In this document: positions 1-6,629 of the stretch, piece after piece | Position numbering within the stretch: the stretch's first letter is position 1 | How the letters are laid out: each line of letters starts with the position of its first letter | Assembly (NCBI GenBank): GCA_001701295.1 | Contig: DAAV01000120.1 | Coordinates: 1-12,042 of the forward strand | Length of the DNA: 12,042 nt | Direction of reading: 5' to 3' | Source of the DNA: Bacteroidales bacterium H10 | Lineage (GTDB): Bacteria > Bacteroidota > Bacteroidia > Bacteroidales > Muribaculaceae | Program-made: the position numbers and the translations under genes | Notes under the pieces: generated by a model | Told to the model about the DNA's origin: nothing | Seen by the model: the letters and a program-made list of their open reading frames with translations, nothing else | Databases searched by the model: none

Positions 1-95
<95 letters not shown>

Positions 96-133
96 TTACT
101 TTTAGTGTATTGATTTTGGATAAAATAGGAGTG

Positions 134-165
134 CAAAGTTAGTGAATATATCTGAATTATGAAAA
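134..165 (-). promoter_or_regulatory. Bacteroidota-type promoter for gmd
   Basis: On the minus strand the sequence TAACTTTG at 141-134 is an exact match to the Bacteroidota -7 consensus TAnnTTTG. It is followed by CA, as in many promoters of this phylum. A T-rich TTTTC at 165-161 lies 19 bases upstream, at the spacing expected for the loosely conserved -33 element. Transcription would begin a few bases downstream, leaving a leader of roughly 40 bases before the gmd ATG at 86. The promoter sits in the 86-base gap after the second acyltransferase, so gmd need not depend on read-through. Confidence 0.7.
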
Positions 166-172
166 TGAGGGA

Positions 173-1321
173 TTATTCGGCACAATCTTCTGAAAACCGG
201 GAGGAAGATGTAAATATACGGCTTGTCCTTCTGCCAGTTATCAAACCAAGGGTTTTAGGACAGAAACGCAGCATAAGAAAATAAATTGCAGGTATCAGTG
301 TGAGCCGGAGGGCTATGAACCAGAAGAATGCCACTGTGAGTTGTAAGCGAGGATCGGTTATAAGGAAATCCGTGACATGTCCTAATAGTTCGATTACAGG
401 CAACGGGTGTACGACATATATGAAAAATGCTGTCGGAGACAAGAACAGCAAGAGCCGGTTAAAGCTGTCAAGACGTTTGTACGACAGTGCATAGGATGCC
501 AGTGCGAATAATGCGAATACACCGATAAGTGCCGTACAATCACGAAAAAGAGTCGAGAGAGGCCCGTTAAGAAGATGGTTAAGATCGAAAGACCAGACCA
601 TCCATCCGAATACAAGACACATAATGAGCCATAAAGCAATGATGGGCAGCCCGAAACGTCTGAGTACCGGCATGAAATCGATATTGCATATGGCGAAGAG
701 AGAGCCGAGTATAAAATACCACGGGCCGCGTATGCCAAATCCCGGAAGTCCTGAATGAGTTATAATTGCGATTAAAATCAGAAAGATAGCCAATTTGCCG
801 AGTGTCTTACCGATCATCCAAATTAACGGGGTAAACAGCATCATTACCATAAGATCCCGTACGAACCACATGACTCCGAATCCTCCCGGCATACCGAACA
901 TATGAAAGGTATATCCGAATAGGGAGTGTTCGGGCTGTATCGGTCTTCCGTCCCAGAAAATACCCCGGATATCGGTCGGCTCCGGTGCATGATCCGCGCC
1001 TTGAATGAATATGGTGGATAAATAAGCGATACTTATCCACAGGAGGTAGGGAAGAAGAAGGGTGAAGAATTTTTTACGCATCGCATGTCCGTAATCTTTC
1101 CATGCGAATGTATCGCGTCCGGCAAAGAACAGATATCCGGATATAAAAAAGAATGCCGGAAGAGCGGCCGCGGGCATCGGCCAACATAAAAATGCGTTGA
1201 GTACAGAACTTGGATCGGAGTGATCATATGTCACATCTGTGTGCATCAATATAACAAGGAGAGCAAGCGGGAATTGCAACCATGAAATGCAACGGCTGAT
1301 ATGGGAAGTGCGGTCGAGCAT
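173..1321 (-). CDS. Membrane acyltransferase, family 3 (second of a tandem pair)
   Basis: A 382-residue polytopic inner-membrane protein of the Acyl_transf_3 family (PF01757). Visible signs are an early membrane segment with the likely catalytic histidine (ILMHT, H27), the FFFISGYLFF segment at residues 57-66, a basic loop MRKKFF followed by PYLLW (residues 81-95), WFVRDLMVM around 152-160, about ten hydrophobic segments, and a late IYVVHP motif near residue 305. Such proteins move acetyl or other acyl groups onto sugars of LPS, capsule, exopolysaccharide or peptidoglycan; the target here is unknown. The WFVRD element resembles WecH-like members more than the OafA/YrhL type of its neighbour. 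The start ATG at 1321 lies 13 bases after the upstream stop; another ATG at 1334-1332 is out of frame. It is the last gene before the gmd promoter. The 25-residue tail is Ser/Arg-rich and probably cytoplasmic. Confidence 0.85.
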   Translation of the reverse strand: MLDRTSHISRCISWLQFPLALLVILMHTDVTYDHSDPSSVLNAFLCWPMPAAALPAFFFISGYLFFAGRDTFAWKDYGHAMRKKFFTLLLPYLLWISIAYLSTIFIQGADHAPEPTDIRGIFWDGRPIQPEHSLFGYTFHMFGMPGGFGVMWFVRDLMVMMLFTPLIWMIGKTLGKLAIFLILIAIITHSGLPGFGIRGPWYFILGSLFAICNIDFMPVLRRFGLPIIALWLIMCLVFGWMVWSFDLNHLLNGPLSTLFRDCTALIGVFALFALASYALSYKRLDSFNRLLLFLSPTAFFIYVVHPLPVIELLGHVTDFLITDPRLQLTVAFFWFIALRLTLIPAIYFLMLRFCPKTLGLITGRRTSRIFTSSSRFSEDCAE

Positions 1322-1334
1322 AATTGCGATTCAT

Positions 1335-2387
1335 TTACAACTTTTTGTTTTCAAGCCATTGTTTCTTTACCTTCATAAATGGTTTGCCGATAAGATTCCA
1401 AGACAAGAACGAGAGTACGATCACTGTAGCGAGACATATCAGGAATGCCGGCCATTTTCCTAAAGCCGGTGCGCCGAGAAGCACGGCAAGTTGAATGATA
1501 GGGAAATGAAACAGATATATGTCGTAACTGACATTGTCATGCCGGCTGAACCAATGTCCCCAGCGGCCAATCATCGAGACCCATATCACCAGAGTGCTTT
1601 CAGCTACGGGTTTAATGATAAGAATAGACTCCGGCAGGAGACGCATTATCAGCAAACCTGTCAAAGCCGCGGCAAGGAAGACCCATTTCCATTGTCTGAG
1701 AAGGTCAAGATGATAATACATCAGCACTCCCATGTAGAAATAGGAGAGCTGTCCGAAGACCTGACGTCCGAGAATAGCAAAGATTTCTTTTCCTGTCGTG
1801 TAGTAAATATGGTTAAACAATAGAGAATATCCTATTGAAAGAACTATGACGGCAATAAAAATCCATGAAGAAGAAGGGACTTTCTTGTGAAGAGCTCGGA
1901 TCAAAGCTGCCACAAGAGGTACGCTCAAATATAAACACCATTCCACTTTCATAGTCCATAACGACCCGTTTACGGCTGAAGTTACGAATTCGGGACCGCT
2001 GAAAACTCCGGGAATATCCGGAGCAAGAAAATTTAGAAACAGAAGGTTGCTTGCGAGATATTTCCACCATCCGGGATCAAGAAAGTATTCTCTGGCCGGG
2101 AGTGTAGAGAAAGGAGCAAGTAGGAACGCACATAAAACTACAATCAGCACATATGGGGGTAGGATTCTAAGCGTACGGCTCAGCACGTAGTGTCTGATGA
2201 TCGGTCTTTGTTCGAAATTGCGGTATATCAGAAAGCCGCTCAGGGCGAAAAAGCCTCCGACGCCGGTGCTGCTTGAGACGGGCCATGGGATGTCGAAGCC
2301 GCAAAGATAATTGAAATGGGCTACAACAACAGAGAATGCCAGTACGTAACGTACGGCATCCATGTTGTTGTCGGTGCGTTTCATCAT
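1335..2387 (-). CDS. Membrane acyltransferase, OafA/YrhL type (first of a tandem pair)
   Basis: A 350-residue integral membrane acyltransferase (PF01757, COG1835-like), of normal length for the single-domain form. Visible motifs are VVAHF with the likely catalytic histidine H24, FFALSGFLI at 46-54, the conserved arginine stretch RTLRILPPY at 71-79, NGSLWTMKVEW at about 140-150 (the family's SLWTLxxE element, E149), and SYDIYLFHFP near 287-296. About ten transmembrane segments are predicted by eye. Known role of the family: O-acylation of surface glycans using cytoplasmic acyl-CoA; the substrate cannot be told from sequence. The start is one of two adjacent ATGs (2387 or 2384), 19 bases after the PorZ-like stop and directly behind a small hairpin. 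The following acyltransferase starts 13 bases after its stop, so both are likely co-transcribed. The two proteins share a fold but are clearly different in sequence and are not a recent duplication. Confidence 0.88.
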   Translation of the reverse strand: MMKRTDNNMDAVRYVLAFSVVVAHFNYLCGFDIPWPVSSSTGVGGFFALSGFLIYRNFEQRPIIRHYVLSRTLRILPPYVLIVVLCAFLLAPFSTLPAREYFLDPGWWKYLASNLLFLNFLAPDIPGVFSGPEFVTSAVNGSLWTMKVEWCLYLSVPLVAALIRALHKKVPSSSWIFIAVIVLSIGYSLLFNHIYYTTGKEIFAILGRQVFGQLSYFYMGVLMYYHLDLLRQWKWVFLAAALTGLLIMRLLPESILIIKPVAESTLVIWVSMIGRWGHWFSRHDNVSYDIYLFHFPIIQLAVLLGAPALGKWPAFLICLATVIVLSFLSWNLIGKPFMKVKKQWLENKKL

Positions 2388-2388
2388 A

Positions 2389-2409
2389 TGATATCTCTTA
2401 AAGATATCA
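2389..2409 (-). repeat. Small AT-rich inverted repeat over the porZ-like stop codon
   Basis: TGATATCT at 2389-2396 and AGATATCA at 2402-2409 are perfect inverted copies separated by five bases, giving an 8-bp stem. Each arm contains the palindrome GATATC. The stem includes the TGA stop of the porZ-like gene and ends one base before the ATG of the next gene at 2387. No T-tract follows on the minus strand, so it is not a standard intrinsic terminator. It could affect translation coupling or mRNA processing, or be chance. Confidence 0.5.
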
Positions 2410-5061
2410 ACGTGTCAGAACCACGTCGAGAGTCGGAAAATCGGTTGTAGCCGTGGCGTCCGAAACTTTATAAAGACCTGTCGGGACGCAACGTCCGTCT
2501 TTGTCAAGAAGATTCCAGAATGCGACTCCATGTTCGGGATCAGGTATATTGGCAACGGTTTTCCCGTTTGCATCGGTCACCTTAAGGGTAGCACCCTTCG
2601 GTATGTTATGGATGGCTATTGTACCCGTGTAGTCAGGGCGTACGACAGTCGGAGTGAGGAAAGGATCCTGTATGCCGTTTCCTATAGGTGCTCCTGTGAT
2701 ATTGTCGACTTTTATTTCCAGAATTGTCTGGTCTGTGGAAGCAAACAGAGATTTAGTCTCAGGATTCCAGCCCAGTCCATAAATCCTGTTTGAAGGAAGG
2801 GGAGAATTGCTGGTAGTGTAATGGGCGATAAGTTCTGACCGGTCGGCATTCAGTCCTATTATGCCTGATTCGTCTCCTCCGATCCAAAGGCGCCCATATT
2901 CATCATAGCAAGCGGCGTAGGCTTTCAAAGGAGATAGAAACTCGCACCCTGAGCCGAAGTCGGATTTAAAAGTCAGAATCTTACCGGGAATGATACCGTC
3001 GGTTATCGGATCGGAGGGGTTTATGATAAAGGAATCTGTGAAGGCAAGAATAAGCAATTCACCAGTCAGAGGATTCTCTATTAGATCTTTTATGTATCCA
3101 AACTTCATGAGTGCGCCATTCTCAAGCCGTACATTGTAGACGTATGTGAATTTATCGTCTGATGTATTTTCCAATGTGCCTTTATGATCGAAGATGATAA
3201 GCGGGCGTCCCTTGGAGTTCCCTCCATGGATTGCCGCCACAAGTTTGCCTTTGTTTACAGGATGCCGAAGTGCTTTGGCGTAATTCCAGAATTCGGGACT
3301 ATATTCACCCGGCAGAGAGAGTTCTTTCCAGTTTCCTGCCAATGAGACATCTCCGCTTTCAAGAGCCGCTTTTCTGGCCTCGGGAGTCCAGTATCTGAAA
3401 ATGACGTCATTTTTTAAAGAACTGTTGGAGTTCCATGTATTGTTACGGAATACCCACAATACGTTGTCTCCATCAAAACCCGCGCAGCAACTTCCTGTGA
3501 ATGTTCCCCATGTCTGTTTAGGAAGATCCGTCTGAGATGGATAAGCAGAGAAGACATATCCGGGAACTGTAGAAAGGATGGGATATTTACGGGGATCCTC
3601 TATATTGATAGCAGCCACACCGCACCATGTGGACCCGACATGCATGTACTCCGGAAATACCGGATCGACAGCAACGCCAAGAGGATTGCCTATCGGATAA
3701 AGATGCCTGTTGTTAAGCCAGGTATTGTAAAACGACTGATTCTCATCGGCATAATACGGTTTGTTGTGGACAGGAGACAGATTTGTCCATTTGCCATTAC
3801 GGAAGGATGTCACGAGAGGAGACATTACGCAGTCTATACCTAACTGCTTTACATTAGGCTCCCGGTTGACACTTAGAAAACCATGATTGGGAGAATAAAT
3901 GAAATCGACATCCTTGCAGACAAGCGGACCGGAATATGTAAATACCTCGGGTTCAGACCAGGACTTATTGTTAATATCGCGAGAAATAAATTCGCTTCGA
4001 TTACGATAGAACCAGAAAGTCTTTTGATCGTAAGAGGCGGAATATAGGGTGCTGCCCGACGGAAGCGACTGCGTGATGAATGTGGGGGCACTACCGTCTG
4101 TCGCAGATCTGTTCAGGAAGTATGCGTTGGCTGAAGACGCTATATAATAGCCGTTTTTTGTGGGCAACACGGTCTGTTCGAGCCGGTCTGCCACACTGAT
4201 GTTCTGAGCCTGCAATATGGCCCCGTCATATTTAAAAGCTTCTCTGTCCCACTTACCGTTGGCTGCGACAAAACCTTTTATTATAGCACCGGTGGAGGTG
4301 ACATAGCCGAAACATGTGTTGCCGAGAGGTAAAATCCGGAGGGGTGTGCCGGCTATACCGCTTGACACAGAGGCGATTGATGTGAAGGATTCACGATGAC
4401 GGACGTCGGCTCCGGAAGGGGCCTCGTAGAATCCTCCGTCTATTATTGCCACGACCCGATCTCCAACCGGACATATGTCGGAGACATTCGTTCCCAACCA
4501 TCCGGTCCTGATAACTTCCAGAGAGGTGGCTGAAATACAGATAAAGCCGTCTCCGGCTGCAATCCACGCATTGTGCGTCTTGGGATCAAAAGAGATCGCA
4601 TTTATAACATTGGCTCCCGGAAAAGAGCGTTTTTTGATGTCCGAGATATATCTTATGTTATTGTCGGGGGTAATCACATCGATACCTCCGTCGAGATATG
4701 CTATGACAATCATTCCTGTTTCCGGATCCACAGAGAAGAGACGCATATCGGTGCCTGAAAGGTTGGCTGTTTTTCTTAGATCTTTTATACCACCCGCCAT
4801 ATCAGCCTTGTCGATATATAATACCGCTCCTGACGGGATATTGTAATACGATCCGTAGCTTGTGAGGTTATAAACGCACTGGTGTACGAAGAAGTAGACA
4901 CGGTCGGGGGTGTCGATGATCTTGCGGGGATTGTTGTCGAATGAGGAGTGAAAGGTCCAGTTCGGATCGTTGGCTACGGGACGCGAGGCTATCGCCGAGG
5001 CTGCGGCTATCATGAGGCAGATCGCCGCTGTTATCTTTGCGAGTGATATGGATTTGAACAT
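2407..5061 (-). CDS. porZ: PorZ-like type IX secretion system beta-propeller protein
   Basis: An 884-residue exported protein. Residues 1-26 form a signal peptide (basic start, hydrophobic core, Ala/Ser-rich cleavage region). The N-terminal part follows the PorZ pattern: WTFHSS, PDRVYFFVHQ, LYIDK, VIAYLDGGIDVI at about 119-130, ISDIKKR, then NAWIAAGDGFICI at 164-176. Further propeller-type repeats include GRLWIGGDESGI at about 723-734 and NSPLPSNRIYGL, typical of two-component-regulator propeller blades. The last 72 residues look like a small Ig-like T9SS C-terminal domain (ATLKVTDANGKTV, FWNLLDKDGR, PTGLYKV). Known for Porphyromonas gingivalis PorZ: a surface protein of two seven-bladed propellers plus a C-terminal domain that works with sortase PorU in attaching cargo to A-LPS. 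This protein is longer than that 776-residue homologue and divergent. The alternative is another T9SS-sorted propeller protein. It lies upstream of two acyltransferases and probably heads their operon. Confidence 0.62.
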   Translation of the reverse strand: MFKSISLAKITAAICLMIAAASAIASRPVANDPNWTFHSSFDNNPRKIIDTPDRVYFFVHQCVYNLTSYGSYYNIPSGAVLYIDKADMAGGIKDLRKTANLSGTDMRLFSVDPETGMIVIAYLDGGIDVITPDNNIRYISDIKKRSFPGANVINAISFDPKTHNAWIAAGDGFICISATSLEVIRTGWLGTNVSDICPVGDRVVAIIDGGFYEAPSGADVRHRESFTSIASVSSGIAGTPLRILPLGNTCFGYVTSTGAIIKGFVAANGKWDREAFKYDGAILQAQNISVADRLEQTVLPTKNGYYIASSANAYFLNRSATDGSAPTFITQSLPSGSTLYSASYDQKTFWFYRNRSEFISRDINNKSWSEPEVFTYSGPLVCKDVDFIYSPNHGFLSVNREPNVKQLGIDCVMSPLVTSFRNGKWTNLSPVHNKPYYADENQSFYNTWLNNRHLYPIGNPLGVAVDPVFPEYMHVGSTWCGVAAINIEDPRKYPILSTVPGYVFSAYPSQTDLPKQTWGTFTGSCCAGFDGDNVLWVFRNNTWNSNSSLKNDVIFRYWTPEARKAALESGDVSLAGNWKELSLPGEYSPEFWNYAKALRHPVNKGKLVAAIHGGNSKGRPLIIFDHKGTLENTSDDKFTYVYNVRLENGALMKFGYIKDLIENPLTGELLILAFTDSFIINPSDPITDGIIPGKILTFKSDFGSGCEFLSPLKAYAACYDEYGRLWIGGDESGIIGLNADRSELIAHYTTSNSPLPSNRIYGLGWNPETKSLFASTDQTILEIKVDNITGAPIGNGIQDPFLTPTVVRPDYTGTIAIHNIPKGATLKVTDANGKTVANIPDPEHGVAFWNLLDKDGRCVPTGLYKVSDATATTDFPTLDVVLTR

Positions 5062-5132
5062 CTCTGTATGATTCCTATGATAAGGTTTTATGCTAATGAT
5101 ATAAACGTATGTGGCGATGAAAAATTGTGGGG
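5062..5132 (-). promoter_or_regulatory. Gap with a weak promoter candidate for the porZ-like operon
   Basis: This 71-base gap is the largest inside the two minus-strand gene runs. On the minus strand TACGTTTA at 5109-5102 matches the first seven positions of the Bacteroidota -7 consensus TAnnTTTG but ends in A. A T-rich ATTTTT stretch lies some 17-20 bases upstream, where a -33 element would sit. It would give a leader of about 35-40 bases. No Shine-Dalgarno sequence is evident next to the ATG at 5061, which is normal for the phylum. No convincing terminator hairpin for the upstream operon was seen here. Confidence 0.35.
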
Positions 5133-5699
5133 TCAGGCGTCGGGTGCCCAGGGAAATCTGACAATTGTGCCTGTGGGAAATAGTTTATAGTCCGGTCGGA
5201 TGAGCGGGTCGCGGCGTGTCTGGGTTATGACTGCCGTGCGGATCTCGGCTTTCGGAAGTTCGCCGGCGATTGATTCGCGCACTGTCAGCAGAGTCGAGCC
5301 TGAATCGACGGCATCGTCAACGATGAGTATGCGTGCGTCCGGCCGGGAGCGTAATGTGTCAAGCACTTCATCGGAAAGGTCGATTGACGATACGTGTGGC
5401 TTACGTAAATGCGACAGCAAGCCGTAAAAACGGCTTTCCGCGATGCGCAGCATGTCGCATACAGGTCTGGGGAGGTATTTAAGCAGGGATGGAAGTATTT
5501 TTTTTTTGGTCGCTGTCGATGCCCTGCGGAGTGTGACGGACAGTCTCACTGGTGCAGGCATATGTCTGGTCACATACCACCCTCCTGACGCGATGCCGAC
5601 GAGAATATCGAATTCGAAACCGGAGCGTATCACATCCTCTGCGAGTTTACGGCATGCCTCCGGGAATTGTGACTCTGAAATTGTGACAACCCGGTTCAT
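5133..5699 (-). CDS. Phosphoribosyltransferase-domain protein of unknown substrate
   Basis: A 188-residue type I phosphoribosyltransferase. The PRPP-binding signature is complete: four hydrophobic residues, two acidic residues and the DSGST loop at residues 124-137 (ILIVDDAVDSGSTL). An upstream loop GIASGG at 35-40 matches the second PRPP-contacting loop of the fold. Between them, residues about 55-105 form a basic, leucine-rich insert that probably makes the variable hood; I cannot name the base it recognises. Enzymes of this fold transfer ribose-5-phosphate from PRPP to purines or pyrimidines, but some members are regulators. The ATG at 5699-5697 overlaps the TGA of the S66 peptidase (ATGA), which argues for translational coupling. 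The gene carries a run of ten A residues on its coding strand (5507-5498, codons 65-68), an unusual slippage-prone site. Cytoplasmic, with no signal peptide. Confidence 0.82.
   Translation of the reverse strand: MNRVVTISESQFPEACRKLAEDVIRSGFEFDILVGIASGGWYVTRHMPAPVRLSVTLRRASTATKKKILPSLLKYLPRPVCDMLRIAESRFYGLLSHLRKPHVSSIDLSDEVLDTLRSRPDARILIVDDAVDSGSTLLTVRESIAGELPKAEIRTAVITQTRRDPLIRPDYKLFPTGTIVRFPWAPDA
5498..5507 (-). repeat. Ten-A homopolymer inside the phosphoribosyltransferase gene
   Basis: The plus strand shows ten consecutive T, giving ten A in the sense direction. They encode three lysines plus the first base of an isoleucine codon at residues 65-68. The displayed frame is the intact one, since the PRPP motif lies downstream. 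One extra A would bring a TAA stop within about seven codons. It is the longest homopolymer I noticed in the window. Confidence 0.8.
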
Positions 5700-6619
5700 G
5701 ACATCGACAGAGATGTGCCGTCGGGCGTTACTGTCAGTATGGCTTTCGAGCCCAGCGCAAGGGGGAGATTGTCATCCGTATGTCCGGCCGGAAATCCGAA
5801 TGCCACAGGGAACGGCGCATCGCCCAGCAGGCGGGAGATCATCGTTTCCATATCGGGATGATTGCGGTCGGGGCGATATTCCGTGAAATGTCCGACTACA
5901 AGCCCCTTGACGCGGTCGAGCTGTCCGGCGAGGCGCAGGCGGATAAGCATTCTTTCCACGGCATAGATGGCTTCGGAGATATCCTCGATGAAAAGTATCG
6001 CGGGCGCTTCCGATGCCATCGGGTCGAACGGTCCGGCGGCGAGTCCGTTGATAACGGCCAGATTGCCGCCAATGAGTATGCCCTCGGCTTCCCCGTAAAT
6101 GTTCAGAGGATGGGGCGGCGCAAAATATTCCACGGGCAATCCTTCGGTGAGGATGCGCATCAAGGCACGGGTGCAGTAGTGATCTGGTGGCAATAAGGTC
6201 AGATGTTTGGCCATCGGGGCATGAAGAGATATCACCCCGGCACGTAATGACAGCGCATGAAGCACCGATATGTCGGAAAATCCGATGAGCCATTTAGGAT
6301 CGTCCGAAACTGAGGAGAGCGGTATCTTATCGACAAGATGATTGCATCCGTATCCTCCGCGCGCGCATAATATAGCACGGATGGCCGGATCTGACCATGC
6401 ATCGGTCAGGTCGCCCAGACGGTCAGAGTCGGAGGCGGCGAAAGAACCGGAAGCGGGTCCCTTGGCATGGGGCATGACCACCGGAGAGAATCCCTCGGAT
6501 TCCAGAAAGCGCGCCGCGCCGTCTATGTAATCGGGATTAACTATCGTGGCCGGAGAGACGATCGCGATGCGGTCGCCCGGCTTGAGAAGAGGGGGTTGTA
6601 TCAATGAAGGCAGATCCAA
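5696..6619 (-). CDS. LD-carboxypeptidase, peptidase family S66
   Basis: A 307-residue cytoplasmic serine peptidase of the LdcA/MccF family, at normal length. The N-terminal PPLLKPGDRIAIVSPA and CARGGYGCNHL (85-95) are family hallmarks. The catalytic triad can be read off: nucleophile Ser115 in GFSDIS, Glu212 in FIEDISE, and His280 in GFPAGHTDDN. LdcA enzymes cleave the terminal D-alanine from cytoplasmic L,D-tetrapeptides during peptidoglycan recycling; MccF relatives cleave aminoacyl-nucleotide antibiotics. Bacteroidales homologues are usually annotated as LD-carboxypeptidase, which I prefer. No signal peptide is seen. There is no in-frame ATG near the start: translation must begin at TTG 6619-6617 or TTG 6604-6602, the latter giving a start just before IQPP. 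It begins 10 bases after the radical SAM stop and overlaps the next gene by four bases. Confidence 0.9.
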   Translation of the reverse strand: MDLPSLIQPPLLKPGDRIAIVSPATIVNPDYIDGAARFLESEGFSPVVMPHAKGPASGSFAASDSDRLGDLTDAWSDPAIRAILCARGGYGCNHLVDKIPLSSVSDDPKWLIGFSDISVLHALSLRAGVISLHAPMAKHLTLLPPDHYCTRALMRILTEGLPVEYFAPPHPLNIYGEAEGILIGGNLAVINGLAAGPFDPMASEAPAILFIEDISEAIYAVERMLIRLRLAGQLDRVKGLVVGHFTEYRPDRNHPDMETMISRLLGDAPFPVAFGFPAGHTDDNLPLALGSKAILTVTPDGTSLSMS

Positions 6620-6629
6620 TATTTCTGTT

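Noticed and set aside
1332..1334. Earlier ATG for the second acyltransferase
   Set aside because: It is 13 bases upstream and out of frame with the conserved protein.
2389..2409. Intrinsic terminator after the porZ-like gene
   Set aside because: The stem is AT-rich and no T-tract follows on the minus strand; the next gene begins one base later.
4475..4846. Plus-strand open frame of 123 codons
   Set aside because: Shadow of the N-terminal part of the porZ-like gene; no supporting start context or domain.
5443..5886. Plus-strand open frame of 147 codons spanning the peptidase/phosphoribosyltransferase junction
   Set aside because: Antisense to two well-supported genes, with a peptide of low-quality composition and no known motif.
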